In this document: positions 34,454-47,235 of the stretch, piece by piece | How the letters are laid out: the number at the start of each line of letters is the position of its first letter | Numbering within the stretch: the first letter of the stretch is position 1 | Assembly: GCA_034440575.1 (NCBI GenBank) | Contig: JAOTOL010001656.1 | Coordinates: 4,255,001 to 4,319,000, forward strand | DNA from: Imbricaverruca yamaguchii | Taxonomy: Eukaryota > Arthropoda > Thecostraca > Neoverrucidae | DNA length: 64,000 nt | Direction: 5' to 3' | Translations under genes and position numbers: made by a program | Notes under the pieces: model-generated | What the model was told of the DNA's origin: nothing | Databases searched by the model: none | What the model saw: the letters and a program-made list of their open reading frames with translations, nothing else

Positions 34454-36302
34454 GTAGATCCAGACATCGTCATCAGAAAAGCAGACAAAACACAAATGGT
34501 TGTCATACTGAACAAGAACGACTACCAATAAAGTGTGTCGTGAACCAACCAATAAACAAACAAAGAACGACTACCAACACAAAGCTCAAGCAACTCTCAA
34601 TGACCAAGCAAAGTTCACGAAAATATAAAAAATAACCGTGAATCAACTAAAGCTACAAGCAAATGATTTGATACGCTTCGCAAACAAACATACTAAGAAA
34701 AACAAACTGGAGAAAATAACCGGAGAATACAAATCAGGATTCTTCTACGGAAAGGTTGAAACACACAAACCAGGAAATCTACTGAAGCCCATCATCTCAC
34801 AGATTGAACTACCGACGTACAGTCTTGCCAAATCTCTAAACAAGATTCTAAGACCCTACATACAACCTCCATCCTCACTGAAATCGCTAAGATAATTAAT
34901 TGACCTTCTGAAAACCAAGACACGCCAGGGACAACTGGCCTCACTCGATGTGAACAGCCTGTTCACCAATGCTGCCATCAAGGTAACGATTAAAATCATA
35001 ACCGAATATGCCTACCACCATCAAGACCTGGCTCCGTCAGACTTATCGGAGAACATCATGTGCGCCCTCCTACGGTTGTGCACCACAAAAGCGCCCTTCG
35101 TATGCCCACAAGGACAGCTATACTATCAAATAGACGGTGTGGCAATGGGCTCACCATTAGGCCCCCTCCTTGCCGAAGCTTTCATGTCTTCAGTGGAAAA
35201 CGAAGTGCTGGCCGAAGATCGGGCCAGGCCATGTACCTACTGCAAATACCTTGACGACACCTTGGTCGACATTCGTAACACCAACACACTACACCAGATG
35301 AAACAACGACTGGAGACAAATTAATGAAATTGACCATCGAAGAAGCCGCAGACAACAGGATCAACTTCTTGGACGTAACCATCGACGCCACGGGCAGCAC
35401 CTTCATCACCAGGGTCCATCACAAACCAACGGACACGGACTCAGGGAAATGTCTCAATAAGACCAGTGACTACCCTCAGTTAGTTATTTGAGTTTAAGCG
35501 CGCTTCGACTAAACCAGTGACTACCCTAATCGATATAAGGATAGTGCTATCAAATCCTACATACACAGTGCACTTAGACACAGCTCCTCACGGCATAATA
35601 TGCATCATGAGCTAAAGGAGCTAAAGCAAACGCTGACAAATAACAACTATCCGATACTACGGATAGACCAACTAATATCGATTGCCATCACAAAACACTT
35701 TAGCACAAAACAAGCCATCACAAAAGACGTGACACCCATCACCTGCACTACAGAAACGCAATGGCACCAGGATACAAACAAGATGAAACGGCACTCAAAA
35801 GCATTATGCGGTGTGGCTGCGAAACCACAAAACTAGGAGACAAAATGAAACTGAGCATATGCTACAACAGCCTAACTATAGCATCACTACTGATGAAACC
35901 AACACCGCACATGACCCATCACCACTCAAACAAACAAATTTGATATACCACTACACTTGCACCTAAGGAGACTAAGCACTCCTACCTCACAGTAGATACA
36001 TCGGAAAAACAACCACTACACTCAGTCGAATACTCGCAATGCACCTACAAAACGGCGGGCCACTGTCTCATACACACGAACACCACAGCACAGCGCTGAC
36101 AAGGAAATTACTCGTAGAAAAAACTCAAATACTCCTAACCACCCACAACAAACGACGTCTTATTGCCCTAGAGGAAATATACATCAGACGCATAGATGTA
36201 CCCTTTAACAAACAAATCAACGCGTGCGGAACACTCAAACTCTACGAGGGGCAGCCCGCACCCGACAGTGACATGTCTTGCAGTGTGATACTGGAAATGT
36301 AA
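34454..36302 (+). pseudogene. Penelope-like reverse transcriptase with GIY-YIG endonuclease, inactivated
   Basis: Three pieces are visible. An N-terminal segment reads VDPDIVIRKADKTQMVVILN (from 34454). The RT core has GFFYGKVETHKPG (34737 onward), SLDVNSLFTN (34944 onward), DGVAMGSPLGPLLAEAF (35133 onward) and the catalytic KYLDDTLVD with YLDD at 35247-35258. Then come a linker (RINFLDVTIDATGSTF) and the nuclease RYIGKTTTTLSRILAMHL (from 35994). The order RT then C-terminal GIY-YIG is diagnostic of endonuclease-bearing Penelope-like elements. Stops at about 34528, 34634, 34893 and 35322, plus frameshifts, show it is dead. At 35460-35535 ACCAGTGACTACCCT is duplicated around a 63-bp insertion. 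Confidence 0.9.
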
Positions 36303-36346
36303 ACGTCCAGTACCTCCAGCGCCCGCTCACATAACGCACGCGAATA

Positions 36347-36593
36347 GTCACCCAAGACATAAATGCCAAGAGTGTATATTTCATCAATGTGACTTCCCAA
36401 CACACTGTCTTGAAAATGTCTCAGGCTAAAACAAAACGTCGATAGAATACAGAGATGTCCTATGCGTTAATAGCAATCTTGACCAACATGGACTACGGTG
36501 AAATATTACAAAGACAAGGAAGATAGTACGATCAATTGAATCCACAACCAAGATCACCAACGCTGAACTCGCGGTCGTATTCAACAAAACCTG

Positions 36594-36596
<3 letters not shown>
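36347..36596 (+). repeat. Right inverted terminal repeat of the Penelope-like element
   Basis: Inverted copy of 34108-34372. Here the hammerhead-like segment (36409-36440) is mutated: CTTGAAAATGTCT is kept, but the second hairpin strand and box read AAAACAAAACG instead of AAGACGAAACG. If the motif was ever a ribozyme, this arm's copy would be dead. Confidence 0.85.
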
Positions 36597-36630
<34 letters not shown>

Positions 36631-36632
36631 GC
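36597..36632. repeat. (CA)n(TA)n microsatellite at the Penelope right end
   Basis: Short CA repeat continuing into TATATA directly outside the right arm, mirroring the left end of the element. Confidence 0.95.
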
Positions 36633-39600
36633 ATATCGGATCAAATATGAATTTATATGGGCAAGCACATTTTCAAACTTAGAATAGTTTTCGTTTCCAT
36701 GGGAACCAAAAAAAGAGAGACAGGCTTGCCTGTAGAAGTTTTCGCGAGAAGCATATTTTGTCAGCCCTCCTTGCATGACTGGAGATCCCCGATAGGTCGA
36801 GGGTCTGCACCTCCCCCTGGTTCGGTACCCTGCTAATGTTGATTTGTCATTTTCCCTGCTCAGTCTGAAAATTTGTCTTGAAAATACGGACTTCAACACC
36901 CTCCGGATTTCGCGAGAGCTCTCAAGCCATGCCTCCCTAGCATCTCTCGATCATCACCACCAAATCGCCTGGGCGCACTTCACATGTATGCTGTACTGAA
37001 ATAGGATCAGCAGTAGTACGTATAATATATTTTTAGTTAGGAAAAACGATTTGCCTGAGTTTGTTAATAAGCAAAATTTACAAAACAGTGCGAAGCTAAT
37101 TCATGTTCAAAATTGATGCAATACGGTAAGCTATCACCACAACTGCACAAATTGTCCGACCTCCGTCACCTACGTCAGCGGGCAAGTACCTTCTTCACCT
37201 ATGACCAGGCTACCTAAGCACCCTCTAAACAAATAAGTATTCAAGGAAAACTTTGGGGTGGAAAGTATTTCGACCTGAAACCACCTTAGGGCCATCACGA
37301 TCGCCCAGTTTCAAATTTACCTCCGTGCGCGTCTCATGCACTTGCCAGGTAGCTCTTGCATGTTGATATGCAGACCGAGTGCGCTCGCCGCCGGGCGGTT
37401 GTCGCTATTACACAACTAGTTAATCTCTAACGGAAATGTCTGCCTTATATTACATCCGTTAACCCGACCGCACCCAAACGCAATGGCGATGGAGACCGCA
37501 GCCCCAACAGCTGACAGCCACGACGGCCAGAACGAGCCGGCAATTTTGCACACACTTCCGGGGTACGAGTAGGCTACGGCACTCGTTGGTTCATACATCC
37601 TGATCGAAAGTGTCGGAACAATACAATACAATGCAAATGCAGACGTACTTCATGGCCGTGTTCAACAGGCATTTCTTTCTATAAAACTATTTGTACGGCT
37701 TCACGAAAAATGGTCGCACACAGGTGCACAGGAGAAACCTCAACTCCTCCAGGTTGATACCATTAAAGCGTAATAACCAGAACAACAGACACTATGCACA
37801 CAGATGAGTAGCAAATGCTCAGGACTATCATACCTTCAAATGCACAACTATCTCAAAAGAAAATACATCCACAACATGTGTGACTTACCTGCGGTTGTTT
37901 CATACACTAAGGACATTCATAACTGTTGCTTATGTACACAATGTAGGATTTGCTTGATTTTTCCGTGTTTCAACAGAACGGGTGGCTGAACACGGGTGAA
38001 TCCAGAAATTGCCATCAGCACTATCTGGGTGCACTCATCTATGTGCACTTGTCTCGAAGGGCGTCACCACGAAAGTATACCTGGATTGGCGCCTTCGGCT
38101 GGAGATCCGTTCAGCGTTAGGAAGGTGTGCACTCGAGCATACTGCAGAGGCGCCTTTTTCCTCTCAGGGGTGACTTTCTTTCAAGGGGAGCCTATTACTC
38201 TTCGAGAAGCATTTCTAGCTGAAACGTTCGTCGAGAGGGGGAGGCACTCCAGCCTTCCCGGAGGGGACGCCTTTTTCTGGCCGGAACGGCTCCACCTTCC
38301 ACGGGAGAGGGACCACATGCCCTAGTGCCCCTCCCTCCTGCATCCGCCCCTCTGGTTGGACGAGCGCTAAGTAGTTGACAACGTTGCGCTTAAGTACTGC
38401 CGGCGTCAACCGCAATGAGCTTTCTTCAGTTCCGGATTTCTTGTTCAACTAATCAGACGTTGGATAAGACGTTGGGGAATACGTCCGTGAGCTGCTGCAC
38501 TACAACTGGGCGCTGAATGACAGTTGACCATATCAGATAGCGTACGACACATAATTATATTAACCTTATAGAGAGGTAGTCATTCGGAAATTTTACAGGG
38601 TACCGATTGCTGAATCGTGACGTAACAAGTGCGCACACGGGGCGAACGAAACAAGCCACGCTAGGGACGCCGGCTCATGCTCGCACAGCCATATCAAGTT
38701 GTCAATCTCACGTGACCGCTCTCCTTCCCTTTTCTGTCTCAGCATGAGCAGAGCCAATATCTTTACAGAGGCTGAGGTTTGGAAATATTGGAGAAAACGT
38801 AAGATCTATTAAGTGTGCAATTGGACATGAAGCCATCAAAGAGCAGTTGTGTCTCAGGCTAAGATTCCCATATTTTGGGAAGCACCCAAGTTTCCAACTT
38901 AGTTACATACAGGAGCACATTCCTTCGGAAATGACACTTATGTGCACACACACATTTTTTTAGTTGACCTGGTCACAGATGCACCGTGGGATTTTCTCGG
39001 ATGGGGATGTCTGCATACACAGAAACTTCACGAAAAAAATGCGGTTCGGCTAAACAGTGGCACTGCATGCAAATGGCGATTTGCTTTCGGCTTCGTGTCA
39101 ACATCACCAGACACAACAGCAATGCCTAAACCTTGCTGTGCGCCTGACTCCAGCTGCCCGAACACCAGCTGCCCGAACACCAGCTGTCCGCCTTCCTGGG
39201 CAATGAAGGTAGACACTTCGAAATGGTTACGGACGCCATAAGTATCAAACCGCGTAACGTAAAATTGAACTACACGTAGATTACACATAGGCAAATTACT
39301 CATGGGCAAATTACTCATTTAACGGCTGGTGGAGTTGGTCTAAGCGGTTTCTTTTGAGCGGACAGTTTCTGTCGTGAGTGTACGCGATGTGCGATGTCGA
39401 TGCTTAAGCAGCCAGGTAATGGTGGCCGCATAATACAGTTTGTCGACCAGGGTGCAATTAGTGACCGGCTTTCCTTGCAAGTTTAAACGACATAACTACG
39501 AGTTTTTATAAACGCAATTTCCCACTATATTTCATGCCAGGCATTGTCTCGTGCTTATTAAACACACACGACGACGCCCGCAGCGGCAAAATTCGTCATT

Positions 39601-39985
39601 CCGGTTGAGTTTTCAATCTGCGCCGTAGCTGGCCGGCAGTTTCGCGGCCGTGAACGTGAGTTTCACCGCGACCAGCGGTAAGTATGACGATGCTAAAACC
39701 TCGCCCCTCTTTCCGGTTCGCACGGTGGCTTGCTTTAAGCAGGTAATGTGCAGATCTTGTTGATGCTAACGTCTGCCAGTATCTGAACTAACGACGTGCA
39801 TATCACTTCCAAGTGGCCTCCTGTCCGCGATGGCCACCGGAACGCCAGTGTCCGCCAGTCGTTCCCTACCAGTAGAGTGCGACAATTGTCACACACGCCA
39901 CCGCGATTGCTTGTGCTGAGCACTCTTACATGATTACGCTTCGAGGTGGATTGAAGTAAAGAACAGTTGGACTGGCTTTCCCAAC
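36633..39985. other. No gene recognised
   Basis: No known domain in any frame. Small direct repeats occur: TGCCCGAACACCAGC two to three times at 39154-39190 and CAAATTACTCAT twice at 39292-39319. A GC-rich patch at 37440-37620 and another with GGAGGGG/CGCCTTTTTC phrases at 38100-38330 stand out in composition but encode nothing recognised. Confidence 0.5.
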
Positions 39986-40155
39986 AACGTCCCCATAATT
40001 TCCTGGTAACGTCGCCATAATTTCCCGGCAACTTCCCCATAACTTCCCGGCAACTTCCCCAAAATTTCCCGGCAACTTCATCACAACTTCTCGACAACTT
40101 CCCAAAAACTTCCTAGCAACTTCCCCACAACTTCCCCACAACTTCGCGAAAACCG
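39986..40155. repeat. About 21-bp minisatellite, 7-8 units
   Basis: Units of the form CAACTTCCCCATAACTTCCC followed by GG recur with substitutions (AAAATTTCCCGG, CACAACTTCTCGA). The minus-strand frames with repeated GEVAGKLWGSCREV-type peptides are repeat artefacts. Confidence 0.85.
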
Positions 40156-40900
40156 TCCTTGTCTGACACCTCAGAAATCAATAGTAAAGCCATTATTCAT
40201 CACAGAGACGAGGAAGAGGAAACTCTTGGCAGGCAACAACCGACCAGCAAAATCAATAAGCAGCAAATCCTATAAAGAGCATAACTTGACGGACACGATT
40301 TAATCGTACCAAATCAAAACTTTAAATCACATCCCCTCACCACCCCACACTCAGGACCCAAACATAAACCGACCTCCCCAAGTTGCAACACGAACTCTCA
40401 CAAAACTATGGGTCGAGTTTCCAATGGAACTCGCATTGAACTTCGTGAGAGTACTGGATCGCAGTTGTGCGTGGGTCGGCTTCTCTGCCGGAGCGCACAC
40501 AGAGCGCCGATGCGTATTTCGCCAAGTGAGATCCTCACCCAGTAGTCATCGCCCATCTCGCATACCACCCCTCGCGAACAGCACAGTTTTTTGTTATGTC
40601 AGTGCCGCGCGAGCTACCGGTTCACAGCCAGGAGCGCGTGCGTTAGCTGTTGCCACTCGAAAGGTGGCCTCTTTCCCAGACGCCGGCAAGATGAGGCGGC
40701 ACCGACCGGCGCGAAATGCCAACAAAAAGGCCGCTGACTGCCAGCGCCGGACGGCACGCAGTTAAGACAGGAACAATGGCGGCGGCGACCAGCGGTGACG
40801 CAGAATTGCCACCGCCATGTCGCACAATGCGACGTGGCGAGCAAAAAAGTCGGCTACCGCTGACATCGCCGAGGTTGCCGCGGCGCACAGCTGTCGCGGG
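40156..40900. other. No confident gene; CpG-rich stretch leading into minisatellites
   Basis: From about 40600 to 40900 the DNA becomes GC- and CpG-rich. There is an ATG in a good context at 40776 (AACAATGGCGGCG), whose 77-codon frame runs straight into the following minisatellite. This could be a promoter-proximal CpG-rich segment with a first exon, but nothing in the peptide is recognisable. Confidence 0.3.
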
Positions 40901-41958
40901 GGACCGACTGCAGCGGCCAGAGGGTAGACGGCCTCCGCTGGGGACAGCATGCAGCGGCCGGAGGGTAGACGGTCACCGCTGGGGACCGACTGCAGCGGCC
41001 GGAGGGTAGACGGTCACCGCTGGGGACCGACTGCAGCGGCCGGAGGGTAGTCGGTCACCGCTGGGGACCGACTGCAGCGGCCGGAGGGTAGACGGTCACC
41101 GCTGGAGACAGACTGCAGCGGCCGGAGGGTAGTCGGTCACCGCTGGGGACCGACTGCAGCGGCCGGAGGGTAGCGGTCACCGCTGGGGACCGACTGCAGC
41201 GGCCGGAGGGTAGTCGGTCACCGCTGGGGACCGACTGCAGCGGCCGGAGGGTAGACGGCCACCGCTGGGGACAGCCTGCAGCGGCCGGAGGGTAGACGGT
41301 CACCGCTGGGGACAGCCTGCAGCGGCCGGAGGGTAGACGGCCTCCGCTGCCGACCGACTGCAGCGGCCGGAGGGTAGACGGTCACCGCCGGGGACAGCCT
41401 GCAGCGGCCGGAGGGTAGACGGTCACCGCTGGGGACCGACTGCAGCGGCCGGAGGGTAGACGGTCACCGCTGGAGACAGACTGCAGCGGCCGGAGGGTAG
41501 TCGGTCACCGCTGGGGACCGACTGCAGCGGCCGGAGGGTAGACGGTCACCGCTGGGGACAACCTGCAGCGGCCGGAGGGTAGACGGTCACCGCTGGGGAC
41601 AGCCTGCAGCGGCCGGAGGGTAGACGGCCACCGCTGGGGACAGCCTGCAGCGGCCGGAGGGTAGACGGTCACCGCTGGGGACAGACTGCAGCGGCCGGAG
41701 GGTAGACGGCCACCGCTGGGGACAGCCTGCAGCGGCCGGAGGGTGGACGGTCACCGCTGGGGACCGACTGCAGCGGCCGGAGGGTAGACGGCCACCGCTG
41801 GGGACAGCCTGCAGCGGCCGGAGGGTAGACGGCCACCGCTGCCGACCAACTGCAGCGGCCGGAGGGTAGACGGTCACCGCTGGGGACAGACTGCAGCGGC
41901 CGGAGGGTGGACGGTCACCGCTGGGGACAGCCTGCAGCGGCCGGAGGGTGGACGGCCT
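40901..41958. repeat. 41-bp minisatellite, about 26 units
   Basis: The unit is CTGCAGCGGCCGGAGGGTAG followed by ACGGTCACCGCTGGGGACCG A. Recurrent alternatives are GTCGGTCACC for GACGGTCACC, GGGGACAGCC for GGGGACCGAC, and GCCACC or GCCTCC for GTCACC. The variants are interspersed, consistent with internal duplication of unit blocks. Two minus-strand frames (82 and 96 codons) are artefacts. Confidence 0.97.
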
Positions 41959-42094
41959 CGGCCGGAGAACGCCAGTATCGGAGCGTAGCCTCCACGTGAT
42001 GCCGTCGGCGGCAGACGGGAAGCGGTTGAATACAGTCCCGGCTAGGTCGGTTTCCCTACATCCAGTGGTTGGCGTCTGCTATCGGCTTTTCTCG

Positions 42095-42450
42095 CGGTAC
42101 TGTCAGCCTCACGGACACACTCGGGGTACAGGCTTTTGCGGCCGTACCGTCGGCTTTACGGACACACTCGGGGTACAGGCTTTTGCGGCCGTACCGTCGG
42201 CTTTACGGACACACTCGGGGTACAGGCTTTTGCGGCCGTACCGTCGGCTTTACGGACACACTCGGGGTACAGGCTTTTGCGGCCGTACCGTCGGCTTTAC
42301 GGACACACTCGGGGTACAGGCTTTTGCGGCCGTACCGTCGGCCTTACGGACACACTCGGGGTACAGGCTTTTGCGCCGTACCGTCGGCCTTACGGACACA
42401 CTCGGGGTACAGGCTTTTGCCGCCGTACCGTCGGCTTTACGGACACACCA
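42095..42450. repeat. 47-bp minisatellite, about 7.5 units
   Basis: The unit is GGCTTTACGGACACACTCGG followed by GGTACAGGCTTTTGCGGCCG and TACCGTC. Units are almost identical, suggesting recent expansion; one unit lacks a base (TTTTGCGCCG), another has GCCGCC. All three + frames are open (139-180 codons) because the unit has no stop in any phase. Confidence 0.96.
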
Positions 42451-43628
<1,178 letters not shown>

Positions 43629-44138
43629 GGAGAGAGAGCATAGGTCACCGACGGCGAGTTCGGTGGTAAGCAGTGAGCGTTTGTTGACCGAGGTCCTGGC
43701 ACCATTAAGGGCGAACTGGCGAGGTGTAAACAATCCCCACCAGGTAACGGGGTAGCTGGACGAACCGCCCTGGTCTGCAAAACTTCTCTGTTGCATGCCA
43801 TCAGTCACCTGTCAGTACAAATCAGTCAGACCAGCAGTCCGGCGTCCCTTTTGCATATCGCGAGGTCGCGTAACTCGATCAGTTCCCTGTTCCTGGTACA
43901 ATAACAATTCAGTTCCTTTGATAATAATCACAGCGTCCCGAGCAGCTTAAGGTGCACATCCTCAGCAGCCGCCCAATAATTCTTCCTGCGACCAAGAGCC
44001 TCTAATGCGTGTACCATCATCATATACTGTTATTTTGGTCAAGCATTTTCATCAGACTAATATCTCAAGTCAGATTAGCATACAAAGTGATAGTAGGTTT
44101 ACTGCATAAATATCTGCTCTAGTCGAGCGTAGCCATCA

Positions 44139-44406
44139 GTACACCCGTCACATAGCCTCTGATCTGCTCAGTCTCAGCATGAAGCTGCAACCTTTCACCT
44201 CCCATGCACACCCGTCACATAGCCTCTGATCTGTTTAGCTGCTTCATGGAGCTTCAATCCCTCACCTTACATGTACACCCGTCACGTGGCCTCTGATCTG
44301 TTCAGCTGCTTCATGGAGCTGCAACCCTTAACCTTACATGTACGCCCGTCACATAGCCTTTGATCTGTTCAATCGCAGCATGAAGCTGCAATCCCTCACC
44401 GCACAT
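44139..44406. repeat. 67-bp tandem repeat, 4 units
   Basis: Units begin CACCCGTCACATAGCCTCTG and continue ATCTGTTCAGCTGCTTCATG, then GAGCTGCAATCCCTCACCTT and ACATGTA. Copies start near 44141, 44208, 44275 and 44342 and differ by about 10-20%. Confidence 0.92.
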
Positions 44407-44827
44407 ATACGAGTCAAATAGGGGTGTAGGGGGGGAGTCAAGGGTGATCCCTCTGAAAATGTGACTGGCCCAACAATAGCCATTCACATGTCAACATTGG
44501 CAATCTGAACTCAGCCGTGAAGATCGTAGGTCACGACCGCGACGACAACCCCGACGGCCACCTTTGCTGTGATGAGTGCATGTCTCCGGTTAAAACGTGA
44601 CCAGCTGTTCGGAGTGATCACAGATAAGCCGTGACCAGCTGATCGCTGGGACCACATGTAAGCCACTGCTACATGCTTACCGTGACTGCTGCTCGCCTGA
44701 GCTCGCCGTACGACGTGCCGTTTTCTCACGACGCTGAGGCGACCGCCCACTACTCTATACGGAGGAAGCAGATAATGATGTACCAAAAGAAGAACCGTGA
44801 GGAACAAAAGGAAGGTTACCATTGTCA

Positions 44828-45125
44828 CTTCGCTCTACCGAACGTGAGGTGACCGCTGCCACTACGTTCTACCGAACGTTAGGTGACCGCTGCCACTACG
44901 TTCTACCGAACGTTAGGTGACCGCTGCCACTACGTTCTACCGATCGCGAGGTGACCGCTGCCACTTCGCTCTACCGATCGTGAGGTGACCGCTGCCACTA
45001 CGTTCTACCGAACGTGAGGTGACCGCTGTCACTTCGCTCTACCGATCGCGAGGTGACCACTGTCACTACGTTCTACCGAACGTGAGGTGACCATTGTCAC
45101 TACGTTCTACCGATCGCGAGGTGAC
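44828..45125. repeat. 34-bp minisatellite, about 9 units
   Basis: The unit is CTACCGAACGTGAGGTGACC followed by GCTGCCACTACGTT. The recurring alternatives GAACGT/GATCGC and TACGTT/TCGCTC are linked in several units. Confidence 0.95.
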
Positions 45126-45450
45126 AGCGCAGTTGCCACTACGCAGTACGCACTCATCAAATCATTCATATATTTGTTAGTATGTCATGCACTAGATGTG
45201 TGTTTCCCCAATTATGGCTGATAAGGGCCATCAAATTTGAGTGTCAATAAAACTACGGTTGGATGTCAAAAAGGCTGTGCCCTTAAATATAACGTCGCTG
45301 TCTAATGACTGGGTTGGATGGAGCACCATGCTGGTAAGTGTGTGTGTGCATGTGCATAGAGCAAACACGTAGTGCGTCCAAGTCTTGCGCAGACCTATCT
45401 AGTTCCAATATTGTTTCGTCTGTGACCTACAAGGTTGTCGATATCCTGGG
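45126..45450. other. No gene recognised
   Basis: Unique AT-rich spacer between the 34-bp and 41-bp arrays; nothing recognisable. Confidence 0.5.
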
Positions 45451-46062
45451 GGCTAATGACACCTTCTCTCCGGTCCCGGTGAGATCCTGTGGTTGAATGA
45501 CACCCTCTCTCCCGTCCCGGTGAGACCCTGGGGTTGAATGACACTCTCTCTTCGGCGGTGACATTAGATTCTGAGGATGAATGACACCCTCTCTCCGGTC
45601 CCGGTGAGATTCTGGGGGTTAATGACACCCTCTCCGGTGGTGCCGGTAGATTCTGAGGGTGAATGACACCCTCTCTCCGGTCCCGGTGAGATTCTGGGGG
45701 CTAATGACACCCTCTCTCTGGTGGTGACGGTGGATTCTGAGGGTGAATGACATCCTCTCTCCGGTCCCGGTGAGATTCTGTGGGTTAATGACACCCTCTC
45801 TCTGGTGGTGACGGTGGATTCTGAGGGTGACTGACACCTCTCTCCTGTCCCGGTGAGATTCTGGGGGTTAATGACACCCTCTCTCCCATCCCGGTGAGAT
45901 TCTGGGGGTTAATGACACCATCTCTCTGGTCCCGGTGAAATACTGGGGGTTAATGACACCATCTCTCTGGTCCCGGTGAAATACTGGGGGTTAATGACAC
46001 TCTCTCTCCGGTCCCGGTGGGATTCTGGAGGTTAATGACACCCTCTCTCCGGTCCCAGTAGA
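45451..46062. repeat. 41-bp minisatellite, about 15 units
   Basis: The unit is TGACACCCTCTCTCCGGTCC followed by CGGTGAGATTCTGGGGGTTA A. In the centre, units of two types alternate: one with GGTCCCGGTGAGATT, the other with GGTGGTGACGGTGGATT. This gives an ~82-bp higher-order repeat at about 45570-45840. Confidence 0.95.
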
Positions 46063-46302
46063 TGTAGCGCGGAAGTACACCTGCCCGGATGCGGGTTAAC
46101 ACATTAACACATTGTTAACACATTAAGAAACTGCTCAACATGTACCTCAGTTGGCACATTATGTCCTGAAACTTGGGATACGTATGCCTAAAGACATGTT
46201 TAGTGTGCTACTACGAGAACGCTGATAATCTTTAGCTTTTATTTTGGTATTCACTAACCAAGGTTCATTTGCATGAACACAACCCTGGTCCACTGGATTG
46301 TT

Positions 46303-46343
46303 GCAACGAAAGCTAACCACCTTCTTAGACTAGCTTTCGTTGC
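46303..46343. repeat. 13-bp perfect inverted repeat (hairpin)
   Basis: GCAACGAAAGCTA and, 15 bases later, TAGCTTTCGTTGC form an exact stem. No adjacent gene or terminator-like T run is evident. Confidence 0.85.
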
Positions 46344-46555
46344 GATCGATAAACATTTATAATGATATCGGCTTCATCCTACTTCGGCCATTCCTAGAAC
46401 TACACATTGCTGTCTGTTATCCTAGCTTCAGCAGGAGTAACCTTGCCTTAGATAATCCCCATGTTGATGTGAGTATAGTACGCAAGTTAACTCCAACAAC
46501 AGTTTGTCCCGTTCAGCCAAACCAACAGTTAGATAGAAGCGTGATCCTCGCCAGC

Positions 46556-46630
46556 ATCTAAGGCGCTACTGACATCTAAGGCGCTACTGACATCTAAGGC
46601 GCTACTGACATCTCAGGCGCTACTGACATC
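46556..46630. repeat. 18-bp tandem repeat, 4 units
   Basis: ATCTAAGGCGCTACTGAC recurs four times (the last copies have CTCAGG), starting just before 46560. Confidence 0.93.
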
Positions 46631-46794
46631 TCAGCAAATCAAAGCAAGCTATTCAGGTCTGCATGCGCCCTCACTGTACAGTCAATGCACACTTACACCA
46701 GTGTATTGATGTGCCAAAATGTTTATTCGCTAACGGTACACCATACGATACACCATCCTGACACCACCCGACGGGCTGTAGGAAACATACACTA

Positions 46795-46796
<2 letters not shown>

Positions 46797-46843
<47 letters not shown>
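46797..46843. repeat. (TA)n microsatellite
   Basis: About 46 bp of pure TA dinucleotides. Confidence 0.98.
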
Positions 46844-46846
<3 letters not shown>

Positions 46847-47235
46847 GTGGACGGAAGTAATCTGGTTGACCACATATATATTTATATGTTTACATGGTCA
46901 CATAAATTATAGTTACGTGGTCACAAAATCACATCACGAAATATGGTCACGAAATCACATCACCGCAAATACCTCACCATAGCATCGGATATAGAGGCAA
47001 GCTATGGAAAAGGGGCTTCAGCAAACAATTACATTCCCTTGACAGCTGATGCATCTGCTTTGGAATACCGGGATGGATAGGCATCTCGCATATCTGATCC
47101 GTGAGATGTAGCGAGTTTAGCCAATAGTCGGACAGATCATCAGTCGGACAGACCATAGGATTATTCGCTTACTGAGAGTCTTACCAACACTTGTGGCGGC
47201 CAGGCCCGCACACGCTCACTAACTGACTGCGATCC
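46844..47235. other. No gene recognised
   Basis: Short imperfect repeats of TGGTCACATAAAT/TGGTCACAAAATC type at 46875-46970 and a doubled AGTCGGACAGA at 47127-47150; otherwise unique. Confidence 0.5.

Larger units (their letters stand above)
30768..36632. mobile_element. Penelope-like retroelement with inverted terminal repeats, interrupted by a CR1 LINE
   Basis: The coding part (34454-36302, +) has a Penelope-type reverse transcriptase followed by a GIY-YIG nuclease. It is flanked by ~250-265-bp inverted repeats at 34108-34372 and 36347-36596. Both arms lead outward into TG/CA and TA microsatellite (right 36595-36632; left 34015-34078, continuing at 30768-30913 on the far side of the CR1 copy). 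I infer that the CR1 LINE inserted into the left TA-rich tail. Long terminal repeats in inverted orientation are a known feature of this retroelement class. Confidence 0.75.

Noticed and set aside
40716..41009. Possible first exon with ATG in good context at 40776
   Set aside because: CpG-rich context is suggestive, but the peptide is unrecognisable and its frame ends inside the minisatellite; no clear donor.
40901..41958. CRISPR-like or satellite-encoded regulatory array
   Set aside because: Adjacent 41-bp units differ only by point variants; there are no spacers.
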